Source: Lineus longissimus | Taxonomy: Eukaryota; Nemertea; Pilidiophora; Heteronemertea; Lineidae | Assembly: GCF_910592395.1 (NCBI RefSeq) | Contig: NC_088310.1 | Coordinates: 6,083,501 to 6,147,500, forward strand | Direction: 5' to 3' | Length of the DNA stretch: 64,000 nucleotides | Position numbers and translations under genes: made by a program | In this document: piece by piece, positions 9,857-24,717 of the stretch | How the letters are laid out: each line of letters starts with the position of its first letter | Numbering within the stretch: position 1 is the first letter of the stretch | Notes under the pieces: generated by a model | The model's database searches: none | What the model was told of the DNA's origin: nothing | Seen by the model: only the letters and a program-made list of their open reading frames with translations

Positions 9857-12800
9857 ATGTTATCAACATCAATAATAGAAGATTTGGTAGGTTGAAATTG
9901 GTTAATGAAAATTTTTAGTGCATTTTGTACACCAGTGTCACCTCACCATATTTACACACTACCTTTATCATGTTTATCATGCTACAAGTGTAAAGTGTGA
10001 CACAGATGACCAAGTGCAAGAAATAATTTCTTTGTCAGAAGTAACCTACTATACCATCATCCTAATGTTAGTAGTTTTTGCCTCAAATCCCTGTGATGAT
10101 AAAATTCTTTTCAGTGTTTGTATTTCAGTTCTGGATAAGTCCGATATCGGAAACGTTTCCGATATCGGACTTATCCAGAACTGATTCGATTGAAGGCTTT
10201 TCTTTTTTTTTCACTTCAGGTTGCAAGAAAGATATCAATGTCCATTCTCTTCTTGTGAACTTTGAATGCCGAAGATGGGATGATCATTTAGTTGAAGGCC
10301 AAGATAATGGGGTAATTATATTGTAAAATAAATAATCTCATGCTTATTGATAATGCTAAACTTAATATTATGATGCTTTCCAGCCCATTTGACTGCTGCT
10401 CAGTTTGACTTTTACGTATTTGATTTCAGAATGAAGTCCCACCATTTGCCTGTTCTTTCTGCAAAGGTAATTATATATTGCTTTTATTCAAGTAAGAAGT
10501 ATAGATTGTACCAACTGATGCTGAGACAATAATTGGATGCTTTGACTTGGAGTGAAAGATGAGAAGTGAAGCAAATGTATATAATACAATCCTCTCTAAT
10601 GTTCTGCCATGTCTACTGTTTCAGTGAAGGATCACAGTAATGTCTTGGCCATAGCAGATGAAGATGGATGTGTTGTTCTGTATGATACAAACAAGGCTAA
10701 CCCGACTGCTTTATTTAAAGGTATGTAGACATTTCAGGTTTCATTGTTTGGTCAAAATCTTGACAGGAAGACACACTTCAGTTCTTTTCTTGCCCCTTAT
10801 GTTGTTTTTCTGGACTGTGAAAATGACACCTCTTCATCCTGTTTCTTCAAAATCGACCTTCTCAGGACAAAGTCACATTTAGAATGCAAGGAACGTTTAC
10901 TTCAATTTCACAGGTTAAAAATAAACTCTTCTTTCAGAATGGTTGGCCCACCAGAATGCTATCTTTGACATAGCGTGGATGGAAGGTGACAAGAAGCTTC
11001 TGACCGCATCTGGAGATCAGACATGCGTCCTGTGGGATGTCCTCCAAGAGGAGAAGCTATCAGTTTTCAAGGGCCATACAAGTAGTGTCAAGTCAGTGGA
11101 GTTCCGACCACAGGATAAGTGCACCTTTGCCTCTGGTGCTAGAGATGGGAAGATAATGCTGTGGGATAACAGATGTGGGTCTTTGGGTATGTTTCTGTTT
11201 GTGAATTACTCTATCCTTGCCATTTGAAGATTGAAGATAAATACTTTTAAGTCTGTCTTTTACTTATGTAGAGCAAGTTTTGAGAATACGTTACTTCAAA
11301 TCAAGAACTTTAGCTGAGTTCCGTCAAGACAGCTCAATTTCATGGGTTTATAATCTGCTACCATATAGTTCACACTTTTTAAGGTAATATTTCATCAGTT
11401 AGCTTGCCTCATATTTGCAGCCTTTTGTCATCTTCTAGTGTTTCAATTTCAGAGGGTGTCTCGCCTATAAGTACTATCAACTGTGCTCATGGCCCTATCA
11501 ATAATTCAACTAGAAAGAAGCGAGCTCCTAAAAAGACTGGAGAGGTAGGACATCATTTCTTATGGGCCACCACATTTTGGTACTTCTTGATTTCATTGAC
11601 CTAGCGACCCTGTCTTCTGGCAGAGTGTGGGAGTAATTTTGAGTCTTGACTCCATAACCAACTAAGGGCACCTCTTAAGCCGTGGCTCTCCATTCACAGA
11701 AATTATGATTTCATTCCAGAGTGTACGTTTACCGAGTGTCACAGCTGTCCTGTTTCAGGATGAGTATAATCTCATATCGTCAGGGGCAACAGACGGGTAA
11801 GTTTTGAAAATAGGTTAAAATTCTAAACGAAAGTTGAATAGGGCTATCTTTCGTAGATCTTAGATTTCATGAATTTTTTCATTGAGTGAGAAGTTACTTC
11901 TTAAGAAATGGGTATGCCTATGGACAACCATCTAGTGGAGCATTAACTTAATACATGTATGTCCTTCATCAGTTATGTAATTAGTTGCATACAGTTGTTG
12001 AAGCCATGTTTTGTCTTTACAGAATAATCAAAGTATGGGATATAAGAAAATTAGCGGGGAATAGCAAAACTGACCCAATGCCAAAATTCTCATTTCCATA
12101 TGCAGGAAATAGTATCAGGATGCATGGTGAGTGAAGCACAATTGTTGTACATAATAGAACCACTCTGGTGTCCCAACTGTGTAAGGGTGATTTACAGTCA
12201 AACATTTCTAAAATCTCTATGGTCTTAATGAAACATATCAAACACTACTCTAATCAGCAAGGACCTGAGTGCCATGCGTTACTTGTGTATTCACTTCTCT
12301 TCAGGGTTTTCAAGTCTTGTGTTGGATGAGTCAAAATCAAGGCTTTTTGCCAGCTGTACAGATGACACAATATATCAGTTCAACACTGCGAACTACTCTC
12401 CTAAACCAGGTAAGCTAAAAGTAGTTTACTGCATGTACTACCTAGTAGAAATCTGAAAGAGAGGGCAGAAAAGGACACAGACAAAAAAAGCAGTGTGCAA
12501 CACCCTGCTTCAAAAGACAATACACTGGCCACTGATGGAAAAAGGCTGGGCAATGAGAGAAAACTAAGAAAAGGCAGGGTGCCACGTCATGCTAAAACTC
12601 TGACTTTAAAACGTAATGGTAATGTATGATTTCTTTTATGTATACATTGGTTGTTTGTGGCTAATGTTTCCCGACTCAATAAGAAGTATTCATGTTCCTA
12701 GTTGGTAATAAATTTTCTTCTTTGCAGAGGCCTGTTACAAAGGTCATCAGAATTCAACATTCTATGTCAAGGCAGCACTAAGTCCTGAGGATAAGTTCTT

Positions 12801-14238
12801 AATCAGTGGCTCCAGTGATTATCATGCTTACATTTGGGATGTCAACGAACCCCAGGCCAGTCCTGTCCTCTTGAAAGGTCACGTTGGAGAGGTGACAAGT
12901 GTGGCATGGTGTCCAACAGACTTTGGCAAGGTAAACTTATCAATATGCACCAATTTGCTGCAACGTTTAGCTGTGTAAACTCGGGGGTTGAGGCCTGAAC
13001 TTAAAGAGTTCCCCCCCCTATGCAAGTATTCCTAAAAGTGCATTTTCGTGGACTGTTACTTCAACAATAGGTGTAGGTGAGGGATTTTAAGGATTTGAAA
13101 CTTTATGACTTTCTCTTTCAGGTCTGCACATTATCAGACGATAGCACAATCAAATTCTGGCGTTTGAATCGCCGGCAGACACAGCCAGAGCCAAATGAAC
13201 TTGTTGGGAAAGCAGAAAGATCTCATCGGGATATCGGAACATCAATGAATGGTGCTGAAAATGTAAACAAGGACATCAAGCAGTACACACAGTCATTCGA
13301 AAAATGTGGAAATACTTCAAACAAACTTACTGATTTATCATCTGGTGCTAGTGGTGCTACAGGTAAACTGGTGATCCACCCATTTCCACAGTTCAGTAAC
13401 ATTGGAAAATCACCCAGCACAATCAAAGACTGGATACAAAATTTCTCAAAAATGTCTGCAAAATCACCAAGAAAATTTGTGCCTGCGTCCCCAAGGAGAT
13501 TGCTTATTTCTCCGAGGAAATTCGTTCATCCTGTTCCAGAAAGTTCAAAAGGTGCAGTGCCCTCTAAAGGTGTCAAACGGAAACTTATCGATATGGATAC
13601 CGGGAGTTCTTCCCCAGATCAAAACCGAGGGAAAGTGCGCAAATTAGAGGAGGGTGACAAACAGGCCTTGAGTCCTGTTGTAGACAATTCTATGCGGACA
13701 GAAAAGGATTGTAAAACCCCTGTACGCAAAGTGAAACTGAACTTTAACGATCCGTCCTTTGCCTCACCGACTAGCAATCTCCCAAACTACATTCTCGACC
13801 CCCAGCCCAGGGCCCCCTGTGCTTCTCCAAGTACGAATGGAAAAGAAAACAGTGTTAGTCCTGGTGAATGGAAGAAAACTTTCTCCAAGCAGCAAAAGAG
13901 TCGAGTTACACCCAAACGAAGTGATTCACCTAGATTGAGCAGACGTGTGTCTCGTACTTCTTCCAATCCTAGCAGTCGCCCTGGATCACCTGCACTGGGG
14001 AAGGTAAGAAATGTGTCCGAAATGGTGGGTTAAATGATAAAAAAGGCTTTATACCAAAAGTCAAAAGTGTATTTAGGTTCCATTGCTTGTGCTCTTGTGT
14101 TACGTTACTGATTATGAGAGATTGTAGTGATTCTTTTATCCAAACTTATTAATCACTTATCCTGTTTCTCTCTTTCAGAGTCCAGCTGCCAATAAGAAGA
14201 GTATTCTGGATTACTTCTCACCAAAAGGCAAAAAGTGA
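9857..14238 (+). CDS. DTL: Denticleless/CDT2, CRL4 ubiquitin ligase substrate receptor, 12 exons
   Basis: WD40 receptor that brings PCNA-bound substrates (CDT1, p21-type CKIs, SET8) to CUL4-DDB1 in S phase and after damage. Exons: 9857-9890, 10220-10311, 10430-10466, 10625-10720, 10938-11186, 11453-11544, 11720-11796, 12023-12126, 12305-12409, 12728-12930, 13122-14003, 14179-14238; about 676 aa (human about 730). The N-terminal half is a WD40 propeller with repeats ending LWD, VWD, IWD and FWR. It has two WDxR motifs for DDB1 binding: WDNR (end of exon 5) and WDIR (exon 8). Exon 11 is a basic, Ser/Pro-rich tail with many SP/TP sites. The last exon carries a degenerate PIP box KKSILDYF (~663-670). 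Exon 1 (MLSTSIIEDLVG) is the least certain: its donor AG|GTTGAA is weak and was chosen to fit phase. Confidence 0.95.
10125..10184. repeat. Perfect 60-bp palindrome in DTL intron 1
   Basis: Bases 10125-10154 are the exact reverse complement of 10155-10184, with no spacer; the centre is AAACGTTT. Each arm contains CCGATATCGG, itself a palindrome. It ends 35 bp before the exon 2 acceptor, and its own left edge has an acceptor-like TTTCAG. No mismatches. Confidence 0.97.
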
Positions 14239-14577
14239 TGTGTGACCACCGAGACATGTTTCAGTCTTGTCTAGTTCCGTGGACATTTCCTGTTTCTCAA
14301 CTTTATCATGTTAGACGGCTAAGCCAATGGCAACATGAACTGTGGGCAGACGCAAAATCTTATCAATTCAAAATGAGTTTTTGGTGAAAGGTATACATGG
14401 AGATGTTGCCGAATATCCATACTTTGAGCCAAAAAGAGACGTTATCAAAGAGTGATGAAGAATTGCAGTTAACGAGATATGATGGTATTTAGTCATGAAT
14501 ACTCGAAGCTGCAGCATCTCAATTTTTAAACTAAGAAATGTATGATTTGATAATAGATACACAGAGTCATTTTATGA

Positions 14578-14583
14578 AATAAA
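14578..14583 (+). terminator. Probable DTL polyadenylation signal AATAAA
   Basis: Canonical hexamer 340 bp after the DTL stop codon, on the coding strand, followed within about 30 bp by a T-rich stretch. It predicts a short 3' UTR. Confidence 0.55.
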
Positions 14584-17500
14584 TGAGGATCTCTAAGTCT
14601 AAAACATTTGTTTTTTTCGCATATCATTTTCTGGAAGAGCTTTGGGCGTGACATGGAACATGATTTGATGCTTCTATTGGCACGTTTCGCCATGTGATTG
14701 ATGACAGGTCCACTCCATCTCAGGAGTTGGGCATTTAGTGCAATTAGAAGGTCCAATCTTTTGTCTGTTTCGTGTGAGACGTTGTCACCTACACATTCAG
14801 TAATTCCAAGGGATCGTGTCCACCCAAGTCCTGACCTTTCACAGTCTGCAAGAGATGTCAATAATTGCTATTTTGATACAATTGCATTCACAATGTGAGA
14901 ACAAGGGATTGTCCCGCAAGTGGTGACCTGACACATTCTGCATTGAGATGAAGTCACAGTCATATTTTGAGACAATTGCAATCAAAAGGGTTAAATGAGA
15001 GATCCTGTTGAAGAATAGCCCTTATACAATAAGGGTAGTACTAAGGACCCCTCAAATCTGTTCAATTCTGAATGAAACATTGCCTCCTATTCCGCACCAT
15101 TTCCATCAGATTGGGCCATGTAGTGCCCAGAGGAACCAATTTTGGTTGGGTTAGGTGTACACCACCAAAAATATCTTCTATTGGATTGAGACAGTGTCAC
15201 AACCACACTAGCTAGTGACATTCACCATTGGACACACTCAAATAGAGGGTCACGTTAGAGCGGTGAAATTGAAATCTGGGACAGCCATGCCAGTGGTTGC
15301 AGTCTCAGTACCAGGGTATGGTTGTGATAGTGAAGGTCAGTTATTGATAATCAAAGAGGAAACTGTTTGGGACTGGAGAATCTTTGTCAAAATGGTTCCA
15401 ATGGTCACATCCGGCAGAGGAACACTACCAGTGATGCAAACTACATATGATACATGGCATGAATGCACAGATGAAGCCAGTTTCTTTCACGATTCAAGCT
15501 TTCATTGTGTTTATTCAAGATTTCATTGTGTTTTCATTGAGGCTAGGGGACAAAATTCAAGCTTTCAGGGCTCTAGGGTTATCTCAGACTTGGAAACAGC
15601 ATGGTTGTGACAGTGTTCCTATGCTGCTGTGATTGTGACATTCATGCATCAATTTAATGATAGTGTTCATGTTACACTAATCAATATCTCCCTGCACAAG
15701 CACATGCGAGGCACAGACCTTGCCTTCTTTCAGGTGGTAGCAGATGTTATGTGTCCTCTGGACAATCAGTGCAGTTTCTGCCACTTTTGTAACCTGGTGC
15801 ATGTAGATGCACAGTAGGCTGTGGAGTGGGGATAGGCAGGCTCAAATCTGAGCCATGACACTTTTATGTTGAGGACAGTAATTTCAGGGCTACGAGGCAT
15901 CAAATTCTTTCCATATAACTGACTCTTGTTTACTATCTTTCCGTATAGGTTTCTTAAATCCATGATGATGTAGCCTACATGCTTTTAGATATAAACCCAT
16001 CCCAGGTAGATCGTTTTCTGTAACCCTCTCAGTAAGCTGTTATGTGGGCTGCAAATGAGCTTGATCAAATGATTCAAAGAAGGCAATTATAATCTACACC
16101 TTTTGTATTAAGTTTATTCTTATATTAGCACATTATGACAGAAAACTACACCATAGACACTGGCATCAGGCAAGTGGAATTTGTTCGTGTTCAAACTTTA
16201 CAGTCAAAAGATCACGGTGTCTCATTGAAATCACACTATACAATGTTACAAAGACCAAGATCCTTTTCAGTTACATGCAAGATAATTGCACGCAAGTCCG
16301 TTGGGCAAGGACGAGAGGTGCGCAACCTTTGGGGCTGCTCTCTCAGGGAGGGAGCGAGACTTGGTTAATTTGACCCGAGACTGGATAACTCAAGATGTTG
16401 CTATATAAATCCAACTTGAAGTTGAAAGCCTGTCTGCTCTATTTAATAAGCTTGCATGCTTCTGAAATCATGATACTTGACATCAAATCAGCTGTATACA
16501 CGTACATGTAAAATGTTTTGATGGATATACATGTCATGATCATTTTATGGCAAACAGAACTGCTCCATGTATTGAGGAACAGAGATATTGGTTTCTGGTG
16601 TCGAACACGAGATTATAATTTGTCTCTCAATCACTGAGACACTACACGAAGATGAAGTAGAAATGTCCATTATTGGTATTTTCCTTCTTCAAAGAAACAT
16701 ACCAAGCAACCTGTTGGACCCAAAGCATCCCCAACAAAGGAAAATCAGGATAAATTTGAAGAGATTATAACAGTTGACAAAAGCAGCGACACCACAAAAG
16801 ATCTCTCTCTCTCTCTTTCTCTCTTAAACTGATACAATTTGCATTTCATTATCGATTTCATTCGTTTCCATGACAAGATTTTTACTACAAAATTCCTCGT
16901 TAGGGTAAACAATAGGATTTCAAAACAAGAAAATGTTCCAGAATACAAATGGGGTAGGGCCAGCAGACAATGGTGAAATATTTCTTGTTTCTTGAAAATA
17001 AATTGACAAGACATAGAACACCACCCCTGGAGGATAACAATATTATGCAACAGCCGAATAGATATTGTAGATACAGAAGGCGACTAGATGTGCCCTAGTT
17101 TACACTTAAATATCATGCAAGAAATAAATCCGATTATTTGAAGAGTGCGAGACTGCCCCATTCCAAAATGATAACAGAGTATTCAAATTACATCAAATTC
17201 TCGATTTTCTGTGGAAAGCTAGCTTCCTCGGACACCAAGTTACTGCACCATAGTACGTATTTTTATTTCCCCAACAGATCTGGAGTCAAATAGTTCTATT
17301 CCTTTAGGTGTTTAATGGCAATGCCAATATTTCCAGCAATAACTCTAAAACTGACAGGATAAGGCCTATTACCGAATGAAGCGATAATACCTAGCAGCAA
17401 AGGTCATTCTCCTTTATCACTGATCACTTGTTTATATTAATTTGAGTGGAAGAATTTTTCCAAACGTTGATCGATTACAAAATAACTAAATCCATATCAA

Positions 17501-17590
17501 CAATTCTACCAAACAAGCAATAAAAGAGAATGGCCGAACTGACAAGGTATCTGGGTCTAGGGTGTGTCTTTACAGGTTGCTAGTAACACG
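14584..17590. other. Convergent gap between DTL and MDH1, no gene supported
   Basis: Contains the 3' UTRs of two convergent genes and about 2.5 kb of unassigned DNA. An open frame at 15215-15610 (plus, 131 codons) has no recognisable domain or splice context. A pyrimidine (CT) microsatellite lies at 16801-16825. A minus-strand AATAAA at 17267-17262 could end MDH1 transcripts. Confidence 0.55.
16801..16825. repeat. (CT)n microsatellite
   Basis: Run of CT dinucleotides with one interruption, between the convergent DTL and MDH1 genes. Confidence 0.85.
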
Positions 17591-20208
<2,618 letters not shown>

Positions 20209-20546
20209 TGTGATCTTTAGCTGAATGAATACAGATACCGCAATTAAAGTGGAAAAATTAGAAGAGCCGGGTGCCAATGTCGCTACGGTCAGCCGAAGGT
20301 CGGAGGTAGATTTACTCAGCAGGTACCCGACACCTCCGATGAAATAGTTCTTATATTATTCCCTGTAGCATCTTTAAGATTAATTTAAATCGTTCACATT
20401 TATATTATTTGTTGAAATTATCTTATTTATAATCATTTTAAGTGTTTCTAAATCATTGAATATGAATTATTGTCACGGCGGAATAATATACACATTTAGA
20501 GCAATTATTTTACATATTACCCGTTGGTGCAGGGCCATCTCGGGGT
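20209..20546. promoter_or_regulatory. MDH1 upstream region
   Basis: Sequence before the MDH1 start codon, presumably 5' UTR and promoter. An inverted pair TCGGAGGT...ACCTCCGA lies at about 20299-20340. No promoter element is assigned with confidence. Confidence 0.4.
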
Positions 20547-21292
20547 AGGTGTAAACTGTAGACGAAAGTGTGGACAGCGGCCCTCTAAGTTTGGTGGGCT
20601 GGCATTTCTTTGTCTTTCAATATATTTAAAAGAAATTGCAGTATATTATGCATTATAATCTTTTTAATGGGTCAGCGAAAGAAAAAAAGAAAAAAAATTA
20701 TTTTGATGGGTGATTTTGATCAATGAGTGGACGGGCTTTTTTGAAGGTTTTCGAAGTGGCCTTTGACTTTGTGGACGGGGAAATGCGAGGTCTAGTGTCC
20801 AAATGTGGACTAATTATCAAAGAATTTGTTGAAACTGTGATATTTCTAACTAGTCCAAATAATATTCTTTCACAAAAACTACTTTTATTTGAATGACAAT
20901 GACAATATCATTCAGTTGTAGGCAAAAATAGTTGGCCCTCTCTCAGACCAACTTTCGTTGATCCAAGATGGCGGCACCACTGAAGCCCTGTTGAAAGGTT
21001 ACTGTAAATCAGTCAGGAGCTATACTAGTCAGTTTCACTGAGACAAGTCATACTGTAAAACAGATCAAATTTTTTTTTTCTTTCTTTCGCTGACCCATTA
21101 AAAAGATTATAATGCATAATATACTGCAATTTCTTTTAAATATATTGAAAGACAAAGAAATGCCAGCCCACCAAACTTAGAGGGCCGCTGTCCACAATTT
21201 CGTCCACAGTTTACACCTTCCCTTCAGTGGTGCCGCCATCTTGGATCAACGAAAGTTGGTCTGAGAGAGGGCCAACTATTTTTGCCTACAAG
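20547..21292. mobile_element. Rearranged inverted-repeat element (segments A, B, A', B')
   Basis: Segment A (about 20547-20698) returns inverted as A' (about 21066-21217). Segment B (about 20918-20985) returns inverted as B' (about 21222-21290). A' and B' abut, whereas A and B are about 220 bp apart and in the order A-B, so this is not a simple hairpin. No ORF lies inside. A third, diverged A-end copy is at about 22863-22930. Likely debris of a non-autonomous inverted-repeat transposon family. Confidence 0.75.
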
Positions 21293-21296
21293 TACA

Positions 21297-21732
21297 ACCA
21301 GTATGAATCCACATCCCTCAGACGACCACATTAACTTTAGTTCCCATTGAATGGTTCATCACCAGTATGAATCCACATCCCTCAGACAACCACATTAACT
21401 TTAGTTCCCATTGAATGGTTCATCACCAGTATTAATCCACATCCCTCAGATGACCACATTAATTTGAGTTCCTATTGAATGGTTCATCATCAGTATGAAT
21501 CCACATCCCTCAGACGACCACATTAACTTTAGTTCCCATTGAATGGTTCATCACCGGTAAGAATCCACATCCCTCAGATGACCACATTAACTTGAGTTAC
21601 CATTGAATGGTTCATAATGACCACATTAACTTGAGTTCCCATTGCATTGAATTGTTTATCACCAGTATGAATCCTTATCTCACATGATGATCACATCAAC
21701 TTGAGTTCACATTGAATGGTTTATCACCGAGT
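21297..21732. repeat. 64-bp tandem repeat array
   Basis: About six to seven units. Full units start near 21297, 21361, 21425, 21489 and 21553, followed by shortened and diverged units. Each carries CAGTATGAATCCACATCC and ends near TGAATGGTTCATC. The array starts directly after B' of the neighbouring inverted element. Confidence 0.9.
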
Positions 21733-22184
21733 ATGGGCGGTCATCCTAAACAGTGTCCACCAGCGTCCCACTAGCGCCCACCAGCGTTCACCAGGTTTAA
21801 AGTCAGGTATAAAATCATCAAAATAAAATTTAGTAGCCATAAACGAAATAAGCACAACGTAAAAAACTCATTTTCTGAAAATTTCATGACATTTGGGTGT
21901 AATTTGGTCTCCGAAGTTGATGTTAGGCTGCTTGTAGGGGGGATTTCTGCTCAGGCATCATGCTGGAGCATTTTTTACATGCGAGATGGGTCATAGGAGA
22001 TGTTGATGCTAAAAGATGAATTGGAACTTAGCCAGTTGAACCATGGGGATGAAGAATATCCTGGGGACAAAGCTGACCCATGTTACAACAGGAGTAGCAG
22101 GTCACGACAGCTTTTAGACTTGTGACCCGTGCTACGACAAGAACAAAAGTTTAAATCTATTAGGAGCTCATAAATCTCGTGGCC

Positions 22185-22862
22185 GAATCAGTCCTGGCTG
22201 CTCCATCGTGTTGACAACATAATGAGAGAGATGAGGCAGTCACAGCCAGGCCAAATCAGTCCTGGCTGCTCCACCGTGTTGACAATATGGTGAGAGAGAT
22301 GAGACAGTCACAACCAGTCCAAATCAGTCTTTGTAGCTCCACCGTGTTGGCAACATGATGAGAGAGATGAGACAGTCACAGCCAGGCCACATCAGTCTTG
22401 TTGGCTGCTTTGCCAAGTTGTCAACATGGTGAGAGAGATGAGACGGTCACTGCCAATCCAAATCAGTCTTTGCAGCTCCACCGTGTTGGCAACATGATGA
22501 GAGAGATGAGACAGTCACAGCCAGGCCACATCAGTCTTGTTGGCTGCTCTGCCAAGTTGTCAACACGGTGAGAGAGATGAGACAGTCACAGCCAGGCTGA
22601 ATCAGTCCTGGCAGCTCCATCACCGTGTTGACAGCATGATGAGAGAGATGAGACAGTCAGGCCACATCAGTCTTGGCTGCTTTGTCAAGTTGTCAACATG
22701 GTGAGACTGAGAGATATGAGACGGTCACAGCCAGGCCCAAACAGTCCTGGCTGCTCCACCGTCTTGACAACATGATGAGAGAGATGAGAGTGAGACAGTC
22801 ACAACCAGGCCACATCAGTCCTGGCTGCTCTGCCAAGTTGTCAACATATGGTGAGAGAGATG
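22185..22862. repeat. ~67-bp tandem repeat array
   Basis: Roughly ten units of a minisatellite with CAGTCCTGGCTGCTCCACC, a GTTGACAACAT core and GAGAGAGATGAGACAGTCAC. Two subtypes differ by CAAGTTGTCAAC versus GTGTTGACAAC and partly alternate, so a higher-order unit is possible. Confidence 0.88.
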
Positions 22863-22930
22863 GGACCCACCAAACTTAGAGGGCCGCTGTCCACACTTTC
22901 GTCCACACTTTTGTCCACAGTTTACACCTA
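22863..22930. mobile_element. Isolated copy of the segment A end
   Basis: Reads CCCACCAAACTTAGAGGGCC and continues with GTCCACA-type repeats to TTTACACC, matching the outer part of A' at about 21166-21217 in the same orientation. It abuts the end of the 67-bp array. Confidence 0.75.
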
Positions 22931-23012
22931 CCCGCCATCTCGGCCTAACGCCAACTCGGCCTCGGCCCGGACCAACTCGGCCTGGGTAAAAAACCAACTC
23001 GGCTGGGTTATA

Positions 23013-23057
23013 CCTTGGAGGAATTATACTTGTCAAGTATGTATAATTCCTCCAAGG
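23013..23057. repeat. Short hairpin, 17-bp perfect arms
   Basis: CCTTGGAGGAATTATAC at 23013-23029 is the exact reverse complement of 23041-23057, with an 11-bp loop. It directly follows a short stretch of CCAACTCGGCC-like repeats (about 22940-23005). Confidence 0.9.
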
Positions 23058-24717
23058 TTATACATTTTTGTTTTTTTGGCTCAATTTCTTCTTCTATGTG
23101 AATATCAGTTGCACCCGTTTAGTTGGTATACCATTTCTACCTTTCCTGTAAATGTGAAGATAATTCATTGGGCGATAATAGGAGAAAATTGAAGGTTTTT
23201 CTGCTGATTTCAGAAGGGCCGGGTCGAGTTCGCCGGGGAACGACCTCTCCTGTTAAATGCAGTTCACGACCAAAATATAGACTAGGCATGAGGAGCACTG
23301 GAGGTACCTGGAGTTGGCAGGCATAAAAACTTAGCATGCTTAGTGCCGACATATTTTATCGGCAATTAATAGGAGACATTAAGATACAAGTGACATAAAT
23401 ACTAGTCATACTTGTAAATGTTACACGACTTCCCTTTCAATATAAGTTCTTATCTGCCATCTATAAATCAAAACCTGGTCGTGTAATTCATACTCCCAGT
23501 CACTGGAGTGAAGACTGTAGACCTGCCACCTCAGTCAGTACGATGAATTCATTTCGCATTTCAAACCTTTCTTTCTTATTTGCATGTCATATTTTTAGAT
23601 GTCCTGGCTCCTGCAGAAAGTTTGAAGGGCTAATGTATTGCCTGGTATTTCTAATCAATCGACTCATTTGATTGAAAGTAAATAGGCCGAAATATATAAA
23701 TGAGAGAAAAAATAAGGAAATAGCCTACGGAGTAAAAGTGTATTTTCTGGAGAGAGGCATATGCCTAGGCTAGGCTGTATAATGTCCGGCTGTGTTAGCA
23801 GAACTTCCAGCGGTATTGCCTCCGTAGCCTCCGCCCATATTGACGCGCGTTGTCTGGAAGCTGAGCAATGTAAATACATTTTACCCCGGATTTTCTCAGG
23901 ATGAGGATGCAGAAGCTGCAGACACTTTATGCTCCTCCAGCTGGTTATCGTAGCAGGTGGTAGTTAGTGTATTTCTGAACGAGTAGATGTCAGCACTGCC
24001 TAATTGAAATATTCCTTCGCCCAATTGCAGGTAAAAATAGTTCTATAAATCACAATCAAGATTTTAAGGAAAATATTATATCTATTTAGTCTAACATTTG
24101 CTGATACAATAATACAAAAGGAAGAGTTGGTTTATTTGAGATGTTAGATACTAAAATGAGAAATACGATTGTTCGATCTACCGCACTAACTTCGAAGCAC
24201 ATTTATGCATTGTTACCACGCGACGTAATTCGCCTAGCACAATACTTGCTGTTCTGTTTTGTCATTTTGTTCCCAAAATTCAGTGATTATCTCACTTTTC
24301 AAACAGATGATTTCATTTCCGTCCTTTGAGTTTGCACACTTTGTATACTGTCTCCCTAATTGATATAGTTGTTTGACACGTTTCACTTGTCTTTATCCCG
24401 AAATCGACCACTTTTGGTAGACTTGTCAAAACTAACAGGTTGTTTATTTAGCTCACCTGTACAATGAATGTACACTAAATGTGTGTGTGAAGTATAGAAC
24501 CACTACGATACATAACTTTTTTAGTACAGCTAGCTAGAGCTACGGGAATAATGTAAATATTACACATTGACAATGCGTTTTGTGCCCCTTGTCCATATAG
24601 CCTGCATAGGATGCTGAAGATGTAAAATGTGCAGGATTATGTCATTCATGTTGGATTATCATTCGTTTTGGAATATATTGTGAAGCCAGTCCGTGTTACT
24701 GTTGAAGAGAGTTCAGC
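23058..24717. other. CCDC88 upstream region, no gene supported
   Basis: Expected to hold the CCDC88 promoter and 5' UTR near its right end. An in-frame stop (24703-24705) precedes the start codon. A 45-bp stretch at 23836-23880 resembles 2061-2105 (see findings). Nothing else is assigned. Confidence 0.5.

Noticed and set aside
15215-15610. 131-codon plus-strand ORF between DTL and MDH1
   Set aside because: No family resemblance or gene context; overlaps other open frames of similar quality.
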